From an uncultured Paracoccaceae bacterium (GTDB lineage Bacteria > Pseudomonadota > Alphaproteobacteria > Rhodobacterales > Rhodobacteraceae), in contig CAKSTR010000008.1 of the NCBI GenBank assembly GCA_934500835.1, positions 62,001 to 126,000 of the forward strand: a stretch of 64,000 nucleotides of DNA, written 5' to 3'. The position numbers and the translations under genes were made by a program. Within the stretch, counting starts at the first letter, position 1, and the number at the start of each line of letters is the position of its first letter. The notes below the pieces were generated by a model that was given only the letters and a program-made list of their open reading frames with translations, was not told where the DNA came from and made no database searches. Below are positions 31,035 to 39,665 of this stretch, piece after piece.

Positions 31035-31199
31035 GTGCCCCTGCGCCGCCCCGCGCTTGTTGCCGCCCTTGCCCTTGCCGCCCCTGCGATGGCAGAGCTT
31101 TTTCAGGAGGCGTTCCCCGAAGTCTACGACGCCGTGGACCCCGAAACGCAGGCGCTGCTGGCCCGGCTGGTCGGTCATGGGGCATCAGATCAGGCCTGA
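31035..31199 (+). CDS. Candidate small exported protein, 54 residues
   Basis: GTG at 31035 preceded by AGAGGTAACCC opens 54 codons ending TGA. The first 20 residues form a textbook signal peptide (RR, then Ala/Leu-rich core, ending APAMA before ELFQ). The mature part would be about 34 residues, acidic and helical (FPEVYDAVDPETQALLARLVGHG), with no cysteine. It lies between two paralogous DMT transporters on the same strand. No family recognised. The signal peptide, ribosome binding site and placement make it credible. Confidence 0.5.
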   Translation: MPLRRPALVAALALAAPAMAELFQEAFPEVYDAVDPETQALLARLVGHGASDQA

Positions 31200-31288
31200 C
31201 CTCTTCCCCTTGCCTTGCGCAGCCATTGGCGCGACACTGTTTCCGCTAACACGGGTGCCGGGCGGCACCCCATTCGCGGACTTTTGTC

Positions 31289-32248
31289 ATGTCTCCAGCC
31301 CTGCGCGGCGCGCTGATCTCGCTTGCCGCTTTCGGTCTTTACGCCACGCATGATGTGGTGGTGAAGGTGCTGGGGAACCACTACACCTCGTTCCAGATCC
31401 TGTTCTTCTCGGGGCTGCTCAGCTTTCCCGTGGTGTCCATGCTGCTGATGTCGGACCGGACCGACGGCAATCTGGTGCCGCGCCGTCCCTGGTGGTCGCT
31501 GGCGCGGTCTCTGACCGGGGTGGCCACGGGGGCGATGGGGTTCTATGCCTTCTCGATTCTGCCCATGGCGCAATGCTACGCCATGCTGTTTGCCATGCCG
31601 CTGATCATCACCCTCCTGTCGATCCCCATGCTGGGCGAGAAGGTTGGCCTGCACCGCGGCATCGCCGTTTTCATCGGGCTGCTTGGGGTGCTGATCGTGC
31701 TGCGCCCGGGCGCGGACCCCCTGTCGATGGGCCATCTGGCCGGGCTTGGCGCCGCGGTTTGCGGGGCGCTGTCCTCGGTCATCGTGCGCAAGATCGGCAA
31801 GGAGGAACGCTCGGTCGTGCTGATGATGTATCCGATGCTGGCCTCGGTGGTGCTGATGGGGCTTCTGATGCCCTTCGTCTACCGGCCGATGCCGGTCGAA
31901 CATCTGGGTCTGGCCGGGGTCGTCGCCCTTCTGGGCATGTGCGGGGCTTTTCTGACCATCCTTGCCTATCGCACCGCGCCCGCCGTGATCGTGGCGCCGA
32001 TGCAGTATTCGCAGATTCTCTGGGCGGCCCTTTACGGCTGGCTTCTCTTCGATGAGGAGATCGACGAATGGACGGGGATCGGTTCGGCGGTGATCATCGC
32101 CAGCGGCATCTACATCGTGCTGCGCGAGGGCAAGGTCTCGAAGAACCGCCCGGTGCTTGAGAACCGCTCGCGGCTGGACGTGGGAACGCTGCCACGGGTC
32201 GGCCTGTGGCTGCGCCGCTTCGGCAAGGACGGCGCGCGCGACATCTGA
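31289..32248 (+). CDS. EamA/DMT family transporter (second of a tandem pair)
   Basis: 319 residues, ten hydrophobic segments in two EamA repeats (LISLAAFGLYATHDVVVKVLG at the start), followed by a longer cytosolic C-terminal tail (about residues 285-319) that is basic and has no match I recognise. Paralogue of the 30085 transporter by the shared PFVYRPMP, APMQYSQI and LLFDEE motifs. A GGGTGCC-GGGC-GGCACCC hairpin lies about 20 bases upstream of its ATG and could modulate its expression. Substrate unknown. Confidence 0.85.
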   Translation: MSPALRGALISLAAFGLYATHDVVVKVLGNHYTSFQILFFSGLLSFPVVSMLLMSDRTDGNLVPRRPWWSLARSLTGVATGAMGFYAFSILPMAQCYAMLFAMPLIITLLSIPMLGEKVGLHRGIAVFIGLLGVLIVLRPGADPLSMGHLAGLGAAVCGALSSVIVRKIGKEERSVVLMMYPMLASVVLMGLLMPFVYRPMPVEHLGLAGVVALLGMCGAFLTILAYRTAPAVIVAPMQYSQILWAALYGWLLFDEEIDEWTGIGSAVIIASGIYIVLREGKVSKNRPVLENRSRLDVGTLPRVGLWLRRFGKDGARDI

Positions 32249-32318
32249 GATCCTTGCGGGAATCTTCGCCCGCCCCCTTGCCAAACCCCCGGCCGGCAGG
32301 TAATCCCCGCGCATCGGT

Positions 32319-32395
32319 CGGAGCGTAGCGCAGCCTGGTAGCGCACCTGCTTCGGGAGCAGGGGGTCGGAGGTTCGAATCCTCTCGCTCCGACCA
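32319..32395 (+). tRNA. tRNA-Pro (anticodon CGG)
   Basis: 77 bases including an encoded CCA. Acceptor stem CGGAGCG / CGCTCCG, D-arm GCGCAGCCTGGTAGCGC, anticodon stem CCTGC / GCAGG with loop TTCGGGA (anticodon CGG, reading CCG), T-arm GGAGGTTCGAATCCTC. Full cloverleaf by eye. It marks the left side of the denitrification cluster. Confidence 0.97.
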
Positions 32396-32555
32396 ATGTC
32401 CCGCATGATAGCAAGCGTTTAGTGGCACCCCTCGGGGCGCGGCGTTGCGCGTGGGTCTGTCCGACAAGCAAATCGCAGGCGGCGCTTCTTCTCTGGTGCG
32501 CGACACGACGTTTTGCAGCAGCGGCTTCCCGCCCGGCGCCTGCGCCAGGGCATCC

Positions 32556-32804
32556 TCAGGTCTCTGCCTCGTCCAGCAGGCGGCGTACCCATTTCCCTGC
32601 AGCCCAGGCCGCCGGGATGCCAAGTGGTCCGGCGGCTGCCAGTGCGGCGACCGGCGACAGGGCCGTGAAGCCTATGGCCTGCATCAAGAGGCCCAGCATG
32701 AACAGGTTGATCGCCACCGCTGCCGCCACGAAAACGTAGAGCAGGGCTGCAAGCTGCCAAACCCGCCAGCCGGGGGCGTGTCTGTGGCGGGTGTCTTCCT
32801 GCAT
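32556..32804 (-). CDS. Small two-helix membrane protein divergent from norC (possibly NnrT-like)
   Basis: 82 residues from ATG at 32804, chosen over an ATG at 32834 because AAGGG is correctly spaced. Two hydrophobic helices (WQLAALLYVFVAAAVAINLFMLGLLMQ and ALSPVAALAAAGPLGIPAAWAAGKWV) and a charged C-terminus (RRLLDEAET). It faces away from norC with a Crp/Fnr-type box in the shared promoter. Small membrane proteins of similar size (NnrT) accompany nor genes in Rhodobacter; homology here is a guess from position and layout. Confidence 0.6.
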   Translation of the reverse strand: MQEDTRHRHAPGWRVWQLAALLYVFVAAAVAINLFMLGLLMQAIGFTALSPVAALAAAGPLGIPAAWAAGKWVRRLLDEAET

Positions 32805-32866
32805 TGCAGCCCTTGCGGAACGGTTTCGAGTCATTCCCTTCGTGGCACGCGCAAAATCCGGTTTCC

Positions 32867-32880
32867 TTGACTTTCGTTAA
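32867..32880. promoter_or_regulatory. Crp/Fnr-family (NnrR/DNR) box upstream of norC
   Basis: TTGAC-TTTC-GTTAA, one base from a perfect inverted repeat (CTTGAC / GTTAAG). Centre about 70 bases before the norC ATG, which is right for activation from about -41.5 with a short leader. The half-site differs from the FNR consensus TTGAT-N4-ATCAA only in its inner bases. Confidence 0.65.
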
Positions 32881-32943
32881 GGAGCGATCCGCCGTTGCAG
32901 GGCAAGGCAGAGCCATCGCCAACTGCTCCGGGAGACCCTCGCC

Positions 32944-33396
32944 ATGCGCGACGTCCTGACGAAGAGCATGGCCCGGAACATCTTCTACGGCGGGTCACTG
33001 TTCTTCATTCTTATCTTCGTCGGCCTCTTCGTCCACGGCCACTGGTACATCGTCAATGTTTCGACCGATCATGCCGGGATCACGCCATCGGTCGCGCGCG
33101 GCAAGCATGTCTGGGAACAGAAGGCTTGCGTGAACTGCCATTCCATCCTGGGCGAGGGCGCCTATTTCGCGCCCGAGGTCGGCAATGTCATGACCCGCTG
33201 GGGCGTGCAGGACGATCCCGAAGCCGCCTTCGAGACGCTGAAGGGCTGGATGGAGGCACAACCCTCGGGCGTCGAGGGGCGCCGCCAGATGCCGCAATTC
33301 CAGCTGTCGGATGAAGACATCCGCGCGCTTTCCGATTTCCTGATCTGGACCGGGAAGATCAATACCCAGAACTGGCCGCCGAATGACGCGGGCTGA
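32944..33396 (+). CDS. norC: Nitric oxide reductase subunit C (cytochrome c)
   Basis: 150 residues. Membrane-anchored monohaem c subunit that feeds electrons to NorB. One N-terminal membrane helix (about 14-34: YGGSLFFILIFVGLFVHGHWY), then the haem c site CVNCH at residues 62-66 and the axial methionine in GRRQMPQF. Length and layout are typical of NorC. First gene of norCBQDEF; a regulator box lies in its promoter. Confidence 0.97.
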   Translation: MRDVLTKSMARNIFYGGSLFFILIFVGLFVHGHWYIVNVSTDHAGITPSVARGKHVWEQKACVNCHSILGEGAYFAPEVGNVMTRWGVQDDPEAAFETLKGWMEAQPSGVEGRRQMPQFQLSDEDIRALSDFLIWTGKINTQNWPPNDAG

Positions 33397-33408
33397 GGGG
33401 AGGAACCC

Positions 33409-34779
33409 ATGAAATACCAATCCCAGAGAATCGCGCTGGCCTATATCCTGGTCGCGCTGGCCCTGTTCGCCGTTCAGGTCAGCATGGGCGTCATCATCGG
33501 CTATATCTACGTCCAGCCGAATTTCCTGTCCGAGGTCATGCCGTTCAGCATCGGCCGGATGCTGCATACCAACTCGCTGATCGTGTGGCTTCTGACCGGC
33601 TTCTTCGGCGCGGCCTATTTCCTGATTCCCGAAGAGGCCGAGCGTGAAATCCACTCGGTCAAGGCCGCCTATATCCAGCTGGCCATTCTGGTTCTTGGCA
33701 CGGCGGGCGTGGTCGTCACCTACCTTTTCAACCTGTTCGAGGGCAACTTCCTTCTGGGCCGCGAAGGGCGCGAGTTCCTTGAACAGCCGAAATGGGTCAA
33801 GGTCGGCATCGTCGTCGCCGCGCTGATCTTCCTTTGGAACGTCAGCATGACCGTGCTGAAGGGCCGCAAGACGGTGATCTCCTCGATCCTGCTTCTGGGT
33901 CTCTGGGGGCTGGCGCTTCTGTTCCTGTTCAGCTTCTACAACCCCTCCAACCTGGCGCTGGACAAGCAATACTGGTGGAACGTCGTCCACCTCTGGGTGG
34001 AAGGCGTGTGGGAGCTGATCATGGCCGCCATCCTTGGCTTCCTGATGCTGAAACTGACCGGGGTGGACCGCGAGGTGGTGGAGAAATGGCTCTACGTCAT
34101 CGTCGCCACCGCACTTTTCTCGGGCATCCTCGGCACCGGGCACCATTACTACTGGATCGGGCTGCCGGCCTATTGGCAGTGGATCGGGTCGATCTTCTCC
34201 AGCTTCGAGATCGTGCCCTTCTTCGCCATGATGGCCTTCGCCTTCGTGATGGTCTGGAAGGGCCGGCGGGACCATCCGAACAAGGCGGCGCTGCTCTGGA
34301 GCCTTGGCTGCTCGGTGCTGGCCTTCTTCGGCGCGGGGGTCTGGGGCTTCCTGCACACGCTGCACGGGGTGAACTACTACACCCACGGCACGCAGGTGAC
34401 TGCCGCCCACGGCCACCTTGCCTTCTACGGCGCCTATGTCTGCCTGAACATCGCCCTGTTCACCTATGCCCTGCCGATCCTGCGCAAGCGCGACCCCTAC
34501 AATCAGGTGCTGAACATGGCGGGCTTCTGGCTGATGTCCAGCGGCATGGTCTTCATGACTTTCGTGCTGACCTTTGCAGGCACCATCCAGACCCATCTGC
34601 AGCGCGTCCTGGGCATGTACTACATGGAGGTGCAGGACCAGATCGTGCTGTTCTACTGGATGCGGCTTGGCGCGGGCGTGGTCGTGGTGCTGGGCGTCTA
34701 TCTGCTGATCTACTCGCTGCTGGTTCCCCGGCGCGAGGTGATCGAGCCCGGCCCCGTCATCAAACATGCAGCGGAGTGA
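33409..34779 (+). CDS. norB: Nitric oxide reductase subunit B
   Basis: 456 residues. Catalytic haem b3/FeB subunit of cNOR, reducing 2 NO to N2O in the inner membrane. Twelve hydrophobic helices. Haem-copper-oxidase-like signature segments: MLHTNSLIVWLLTGFFGAAYFLIPEE (haem b histidine), WWNVVHLWVEGVWELIMAAILGF (FeB histidine and the NOR-specific glutamates), GTGHHYYWIGLPAYWQWIGS (FeB histidines), and HGTQVTAAHGHLAFYGAY (haem b and b3 ligands). It starts 12 bases after norC. No quinol-oxidising N-terminal extension, so it is the cytochrome c-dependent type. Confidence 0.98.
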   Translation: MKYQSQRIALAYILVALALFAVQVSMGVIIGYIYVQPNFLSEVMPFSIGRMLHTNSLIVWLLTGFFGAAYFLIPEEAEREIHSVKAAYIQLAILVLGTAGVVVTYLFNLFEGNFLLGREGREFLEQPKWVKVGIVVAALIFLWNVSMTVLKGRKTVISSILLLGLWGLALLFLFSFYNPSNLALDKQYWWNVVHLWVEGVWELIMAAILGFLMLKLTGVDREVVEKWLYVIVATALFSGILGTGHHYYWIGLPAYWQWIGSIFSSFEIVPFFAMMAFAFVMVWKGRRDHPNKAALLWSLGCSVLAFFGAGVWGFLHTLHGVNYYTHGTQVTAAHGHLAFYGAYVCLNIALFTYALPILRKRDPYNQVLNMAGFWLMSSGMVFMTFVLTFAGTIQTHLQRVLGMYYMEVQDQIVLFYWMRLGAGVVVVLGVYLLIYSLLVPRREVIEPGPVIKHAAE

Positions 34780-34783
34780 CGCC

Positions 34784-35584
34784 ATGGACGGAACCCATAT
34801 GAAGGGGGCGGATGCCCCCTTCTATCTGCCGCAGGGGGACGAATGCGATGTGTTCTCCGCCGCCCACGCCAACCGCCTGCCGCTTTTGTTGAAAGGCCCC
34901 ACGGGCTGCGGCAAGACCCGCTTCGTCGCCCATATGGCGGCGCAACTGGGCCGGCCGCTTTACACCGTGGCCTGCCATGACGACCTTTCCGCCGCCGACC
35001 TGATCGGGCGCTATCTCCTGAAGGGCGGCGAGACGGTCTGGGTCGACGGCCCGCTGACCCGCGCCGTTCGGGAAGGGGCGATCTGCTATCTGGACGAGGT
35101 GGTCGAGGCCAGAAAGGACGTGGCCGTGGTCCTGCACCCGTTGACCGACGACCGCCGCATGCTGCCGATCGACCGCACCGGAGAGGAGTTGCTGGCCGCC
35201 CCCGGCTTCATGCTGGTGGCAAGCTACAACCCCGGCTACCAGAGCATCCTGAAAACCCTGAAACCCTCGACCCGGCAGCGGTTTCTTTCGGTCGAGTTCA
35301 CTTTCCCCGCGCCCGAGCACGAAATCGCGGTGGTCGCCCGCGAAAGCGGGCTGGATGCGGATCGGGTCTCGTTGCTGGTGCGGCTGGCGAACAAGCTGCG
35401 CGGGCTGAAAGGGCAGGATCTTGAGGAAGGCGTCTCCACCCGGCTGGTCGTCTATGCGGCCACGCTGATCGCGGACGGGATGGAACTGAACCGCGCGATA
35501 AGGGCCGCGATGATCGAGCCGCTGACAGACGATCCCGATACCCGCAAGGGGCTGATGGATCTGGTCGTGGCGGTGGCGGGCTAG
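34784..35584 (+). CDS. norQ: NorQ AAA+ ATPase (MoxR family)
   Basis: 266 residues from ATG at 34784, four bases after the norB stop. MoxR-type AAA+ chaperone needed with NorD to insert non-haem iron into NorB. Walker A GPTGCGKT (residues 38-45), Walker B AICYLDEVVEARKDV, sensor and arginine segments VASYNPGYQS and RQRFLSVEF. Length typical. The last bases lead directly into norD. Confidence 0.96.
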   Translation: MDGTHMKGADAPFYLPQGDECDVFSAAHANRLPLLLKGPTGCGKTRFVAHMAAQLGRPLYTVACHDDLSAADLIGRYLLKGGETVWVDGPLTRAVREGAICYLDEVVEARKDVAVVLHPLTDDRRMLPIDRTGEELLAAPGFMLVASYNPGYQSILKTLKPSTRQRFLSVEFTFPAPEHEIAVVARESGLDADRVSLLVRLANKLRGLKGQDLEEGVSTRLVVYAATLIADGMELNRAIRAAMIEPLTDDPDTRKGLMDLVVAVAG

Positions 35585-35587
35585 ACC

Positions 35588-37510
35588 GTGGCCCATCTCG
35601 ACATCGCACCATGGGAGCCCGAGGAGACCGTCGGCAAGCTCTGGCATCTCATGGCCTCGCGCATGGATCCGCCACCGCGCTTTCCCGAGGCTGCGGTGCG
35701 ATTCGATGCCATGCGCGGCCGGATCGCGGTGCTGTTCCGCGGGCTTGGCGGCGGGGCCGATGTCGAGATGAAGCCCGTGGCCGATCAGGTTGGCCGGCAC
35801 CGCATCTCCTTGCGGCGGCGGCTGGCCTTCGAGGCCGAACATCTGCCCCGCGCCAGCTTCGATGGCGAGACCCTGCGCCTGCCGGCGGAACTGGCGGCTT
35901 TTCCGGCGGCAGAGGACAATGAGGCGCTGTATCTGTGGCTCGCCGCGGCTACGGCCCATGCGCCGGAGGCGCGTGCCGAGACCGATCCCTTCCGCGCCGA
36001 CCTTGCGGCCATCGCCGCGGGTATGGCGATGACCCGCGCCACCCTGCAGGCCGCGCCCGGCCTGCGCCCCCTGTGGCAGCGGCTGTGCAGCAGCCACCTG
36101 TCGTTGCGCCAGCGTCCCGCCCTGCGCGGAACCGAGGCGGCCGTGGAAGCCCTGATCCGCCATCTGCTTGGCGACCCGGCCCCGCCCGAAGAGGCGCTTT
36201 TGGCGCAATTCGCCGCGCCGCCTGCGCGGTGGCGCGCGCCGAAGGGCTATCGCCCGGCGCTTGCGGTGCCGATGTGGCCCGATCTGTGCGGGCTTTCTGC
36301 CGGCACGGCAGATGCGGTCGCCAGCCTGCCGACATCGGGCACACCCGAGGAATCCGGCGACGGCACGGCCCGCAAGACCCGCCGCATGAAGGCCGATCAG
36401 GCTGACCGCAAGGACAGCATCATCCTTTACAAGTTCGAGGCCTTGTTGACCTGGGCCGAGATGATGAACATCAACCGCCGGGTCGAGGACGACGATCTGG
36501 AGAATGCAAGGAAGGCGGCCGAGGATCACGAGGAAATCGTGTTGGGGCAGGTGTCGAAGGCGCCCGCCACCCGGCTGAAACTGCATCTCGACCTTGCACC
36601 CGAGGATGTGGACCGCGAAAGGATCGCCGGGGCGTTCACCTATCCCGAGTGGGATGCGCGGGGCGGGGTCTGGCTGCCCGACCACTGCCGCGTTCTGGCG
36701 GCCCCGGTCGAACCCGCGCCGGACTGGACCGGCGTGTCCGATGAGGCCGCCCGCCGCCGTATCCGCGCGGTGAAGCGGCAGTTCGAGGCGCTGCGGCCGG
36801 CGAAACTGATCCGCCATGCCCAGCCGGACGGCGAAGAGCTGGACCTTGATGCGACCTTGCGCGCGATCACCGATCTGCGCGCCACCGGCCGCGGTTCGGA
36901 TCGGATCTGGCAGCAGGCCCGGCCCGAAAAGCGCGATCTGGCGGTGTCAATCCTGTTGGATGTGTCCCGCTCCACCGAAAGCGCGGTGACAGGGCGGCCG
37001 GTCATCGACATCGCGCGCGAGGCGCTGACGGCGCTGGCCTGGGGGCTGGACGCCTGCGGCGACCGCTTTGCGATTCAGGGGTTTTCCTCGCTGAAGCGCG
37101 ACCGGGTGTGGATTCACGACTGCAAGGGCTTTGACGACCCGATGGGCCCGGTGATCGAAGCCCGGATCCACGCGCTCCGCCCGGGCTTCTACACGCGCCT
37201 GGGTGCTGCGATCCGCCATGCCGCGCATGGTCTGTCACAGGAGGCGCAATCGCGCCGCCTTCTGATCGTGATAACCGACGGCAAGCCGAACGACCTTGAT
37301 CACTACGAAGGCCGCCACGGCATCGAGGACAGCGCCATGGCCGTCCGGCAGGCGCGCCGTGCCGGCCACGCGGTTTTCGGGATCACCATCGACCGCGACG
37401 CCCAAAGCTGGTTCCCGCGCATCTTCGGGCAGGGCGGTTTCCAGGTGATCCGCGACCCCGACCGGCTGATCACGGCCTTGCCCGAAATCTACCGCCAGCT
37501 GGTTCTGTGA
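35588..37510 (+). CDS. norD: NorD, von Willebrand A domain NOR activation protein
   Basis: 640 residues from GTG at 35588. Works with NorQ in NO reductase maturation. A long N-terminal helical part (about residues 1-430) is followed by a C-terminal vWA domain whose MIDAS metal site is visible: DVSRSTESAVTG, then later VITDGKPNDLDHYEGRHGIEDSAMAVRQARRAGHAVFGITID. The four-base overlap ATGA with norE shows coupling. Length and domain order match NorD. Confidence 0.96.
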   Translation: MAHLDIAPWEPEETVGKLWHLMASRMDPPPRFPEAAVRFDAMRGRIAVLFRGLGGGADVEMKPVADQVGRHRISLRRRLAFEAEHLPRASFDGETLRLPAELAAFPAAEDNEALYLWLAAATAHAPEARAETDPFRADLAAIAAGMAMTRATLQAAPGLRPLWQRLCSSHLSLRQRPALRGTEAAVEALIRHLLGDPAPPEEALLAQFAAPPARWRAPKGYRPALAVPMWPDLCGLSAGTADAVASLPTSGTPEESGDGTARKTRRMKADQADRKDSIILYKFEALLTWAEMMNINRRVEDDDLENARKAAEDHEEIVLGQVSKAPATRLKLHLDLAPEDVDRERIAGAFTYPEWDARGGVWLPDHCRVLAAPVEPAPDWTGVSDEAARRRIRAVKRQFEALRPAKLIRHAQPDGEELDLDATLRAITDLRATGRGSDRIWQQARPEKRDLAVSILLDVSRSTESAVTGRPVIDIAREALTALAWGLDACGDRFAIQGFSSLKRDRVWIHDCKGFDDPMGPVIEARIHALRPGFYTRLGAAIRHAAHGLSQEAQSRRLLIVITDGKPNDLDHYEGRHGIEDSAMAVRQARRAGHAVFGITIDRDAQSWFPRIFGQGGFQVIRDPDRLITALPEIYRQLVL

Positions 37511-38046
37511 TGACGCCCGACGACCTTCCAGGCGAACTGCTGCTGTGGATCCTCATCGTCTCCGAGGTTCTGGTGTTCATGGCCGGAGTGTCGGCGATGG
37601 TGGTTCTGGGGCTGATGGACCCGCAGGGGTTCGCCGCCGCGCAGGGGCAACTGGACGGCAGGATGGCGGCGCTGAACACGGTGGTTCTGGTGACATCCGG
37701 CCTGTTCGCCGCCCGGGCCGAGCGACAGGCGGCGCGCGGTAACCGCCGGGGTGCGCGAATCGGGCTGTGGCTGGCCGCGCTTGGCGGGGTGCTGTTCCTG
37801 ACGGTGAAGGGCATCGAATACGGCCACGACATACGGGCGGGGATCGGCATCGACAGCCATCCGTTCTTTACCTTCTACTATCTGCTGACCGGCTTCCACG
37901 CCGCCCATGTCATCGCCGGCGTGGCGGTTCTGGCGCTTGTCTCGCTGCGCGCCCGGGCCGAGTCGGTGCAGGCCGGCGCGATGTTCTGGCATATGGTGGA
38001 TCTGGTCTGGGTGCTGATCCTGCCTGTCATCTATCTGATATGGTGA
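37507..38046 (+). CDS. norE: NorE, cytochrome c oxidase subunit III-like
   Basis: 179 residues, five hydrophobic helices. Haem-copper oxidase subunit III family protein accompanying NO reductase; NorE with NorF improves activity but is not essential. Recognisable by LPGELLLWILIVSEVLVFMAGVSAM, VKGIEYGHDIRAGI, FFTFYYLLTGFHAAHVIAGV and the C-terminal FWHMVDLVWVLILPVIYLIW. Overlaps norD by 4 bases. Confidence 0.94.
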   Translation: MMTPDDLPGELLLWILIVSEVLVFMAGVSAMVVLGLMDPQGFAAAQGQLDGRMAALNTVVLVTSGLFAARAERQAARGNRRGARIGLWLAALGGVLFLTVKGIEYGHDIRAGIGIDSHPFFTFYYLLTGFHAAHVIAGVAVLALVSLRARAESVQAGAMFWHMVDLVWVLILPVIYLIW

Positions 38047-38051
38047 GATAA

Positions 38052-38291
38052 ATGGATCAATCCATCAAGACCTGGGGTCTGTTGGTCGCCTTGACCCTTG
38101 CCACCACCGCGCTGGCAACGCTGGAGAGCAGACTGGCGGCGGCGGGTCTGCTGGCGCTGGCCTGGATGAAGGCCCGCACCATCCTTGGCGGGTTTCTGCA
38201 TCTGAAAACAGCGCCCGGCTGGCTGGGCGCCTTTACCGTGCCGCTGGCGATCTGGCTTGCCGCAACGGCCGCGCTGCTGGTGATCAGATGA
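38052..38291 (+). CDS. norF: NorF, small membrane protein
   Basis: 79 residues, about three short hydrophobic helices. Equivalent of oxidase subunit IV, following NorE in the nor operons of Paracoccus and Rhodobacter. The motif LLALAWMKARTILGGFLHLKTAP (residues about 32-54) is the recognisable core of the NorF/COX4_pro family. Ends convergently inside the last eight bases of the DNR-like regulator gene. Last gene of the nor operon. Confidence 0.88.
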   Translation: MDQSIKTWGLLVALTLATTALATLESRLAAAGLLALAWMKARTILGGFLHLKTAPGWLGAFTVPLAIWLAATAALLVIR

Positions 38292-38994
38292 CCCGGGCCA
38301 CGGCGCCGTCCGCATGGGCCAGATCGCGCAGCCGGCTGACCGAGGCGATGGCCGCGCTGCTTTGGTTCACCTGCACGCCATGGTCGCGCAGGCGCAGGAA
38401 GGCGCGGCTCAGGCTTTCGGGTTTCATCCCCAGCCGGCCGGCGATCAGCATCTTGTCATAGGGCAGTGTCACTGTCGGACTTTCCCTGTCCGGCGGGCAC
38501 AGGTCCAGCAGGAACTCGGCCACCCGTTGCGCGCCCGAACGGGCTTTCAGCTGCTCGATCTGCTCGACCAGACTCTGAAGGTGCAGGAAGGTGGCCGACA
38601 GCACCGAGATCGCGGTTTCCGGGTGCGAATGAAGCAGGTCCAGAATTGCCTGCGCGGGCACGGCAAGGACTTCGCATTCCGTCGTGGCCTCGGCCGAGAC
38701 GGGATAGGCGGCGCAGCGCAGCGCAATCGGTTCCCCGAAGCTTTGCCCGCGTGTCATCACCCCAACCACGGCCTCGGCCCCGTTCGGGGCGATGCGGTAA
38801 AGCTTCACCCAGCCATCGGTCACGATATGGATGGAACTGGCAGTGTCTCCCTGATGAAAGATCGCCTGGCCCCGCCGAAGACGCAGCAGATGGGCGGCGT
38901 CCAGCAGGGTGTCCGACAGCGCGGGCGGCAGGCTGGAGAACAGCCGGGACTGGCAGGCGATCTGCCGTTGCAGGGGCGTCAGCTTCTGACGCAT
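38284..38994 (-). CDS. DNR-type Crp/Fnr transcriptional regulator
   Basis: 236 residues: cyclic-nucleotide-like beta-roll (LLRLRRGQAIFHQGDTASSIHIVTDGWVKLYR), dimerisation helix and C-terminal HTH (MLIAGRLGMKPESLSRAFLRLRDHGV). The recognition helix has ExxSR (ESLSR), as in FNR and DNR, predicting TTGAT half-sites. The N-terminal Fe-S cysteine cluster of true FNR is missing (only one cysteine in the first 90 residues), so it is of the DNR/NnrR class that senses NO through haem. It lies head-to-tail with pazS and nnrR and is convergent with norF. It is the likely activator of nor or nir. Confidence 0.88.
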   Translation of the reverse strand: MRQKLTPLQRQIACQSRLFSSLPPALSDTLLDAAHLLRLRRGQAIFHQGDTASSIHIVTDGWVKLYRIAPNGAEAVVGVMTRGQSFGEPIALRCAAYPVSAEATTECEVLAVPAQAILDLLHSHPETAISVLSATFLHLQSLVEQIEQLKARSGAQRVAEFLLDLCPPDRESPTVTLPYDKMLIAGRLGMKPESLSRAFLRLRDHGVQVNQSSAAIASVSRLRDLAHADGAVARVI

Positions 38995-39062
38995 CGGTCC
39001 GTTCCTTTCGGGAAAAGCGGCCGGGCAGGGCTAGGGGATGCCCGCCCGGGCCGTGACTGCCA

Positions 39063-39088
39063 CCGGCGCCCCGGAACCGGGGTGCCGG
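39063..39088 (-). terminator. Hairpin after the pseudoazurin gene
   Basis: 12-bp stem CCGGCGCCCCGG / CCGGGGTGCCGG (one G-U pair) with a two-base loop, 37 bases past the pazS stop on the reverse strand. No clear T run, so it may instead stabilise the 3' end of the mRNA. Confidence 0.55.
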
Positions 39089-39124
39089 CGTTCCGGCCCG
39101 AGAGACCGGGACCGATCGGATCGC

Positions 39125-39562
39125 TTACTGGATCTGGGCGATCGCCGCGTCCATCCGCTCCCGTGCCTTCTTCGGCAGCTTGGAGGTCTGGGCGGCCTCA
39201 AGATTGGCGGGCGCTTCGCCGACCTGGATCAGCGCCACCATCCCCATGGCGAAATGCGGGGTGCATTTCACGCCGTACAGACCCGGCTCGGTCACGGTCA
39301 GAACGTATTCCTCGTTGATCTTGCTTTTGAACACCTCGACGCCTTCGGGCAGGATCTCCTTGATCGCCTCGACGTTGTGGCTTTTGTCGGTGGGGATGAA
39401 GTGGATGGTGTCGCCCGGCTCTGCCTTCACATAGGCGGGTTCGAACACCATCGTGCCGGCTTCGCCCTTGTTCATCATATGGACTTCGTGCTCTGCGGCA
39501 AAGGCGGGAAGGGCCAGTGCAACGCACAGCGCCGGGGCGGCAAGGAAAGCGGCAAGTTTCAT
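39125..39562 (-). CDS. Pseudoazurin
   Basis: 145 residues. Periplasmic blue-copper electron donor to copper nitrite reductase. Signal peptide to about residue 23 (ALPAFAAE). Type 1 copper ligands in canonical spacing: His62 (KSHNVE), Cys100, His103 and Met108 ([11 protein letters not shown]). The long C-terminal helix ([18 protein letters not shown]) is characteristic of pseudoazurin as opposed to amicyanin or azurin. A NnrR/DNR-like box is 75 bases upstream. Sits between the two regulators of the cluster. Confidence 0.95.
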   Translation of the reverse strand: MKLAAFLAAPALCVALALPAFAAEHEVHMMNKGEAGTMVFEPAYVKAEPGDTIHFIPTDKSHNVEAIKEILPEGVEVFKSKINEEYVLTVTEPGLYGVKCTPHFAMGMVALIQVGEAPANLEAAQTSKLPKKARERMDAAIAQIQ

Positions 39563-39636
39563 GAATCTTTCTCCTTCGATGCGGACCGGACCCGGCCCGT
39601 CGAGGAAAGGTCTAGGCCTTTCACGGCCCCATGACT

Positions 39637-39650
39637 TTGATCAAGCGCAA
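39637..39650. promoter_or_regulatory. Crp/Fnr-family box upstream of the pseudoazurin gene
   Basis: TTGAT-CAAG-CGCAA inside a longer inverted repeat CTTTG-N8-CAAAG (39635-39652). Centre about 81 bases before the pseudoazurin ATG. The same CTTTG-N8-CAAAG frame recurs at 46088-46105. Confidence 0.65.
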
Positions 39651-39665
39651 AGAGGGAAACGAAAT

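Noticed and set aside
31253..31275. Transcription terminator before the second DMT gene
   Set aside because: The 7-bp GGGTGCC / GGCACCC hairpin is real but has no adjacent T run, and it lies upstream of the start codon, so it is noted only as a hairpin.
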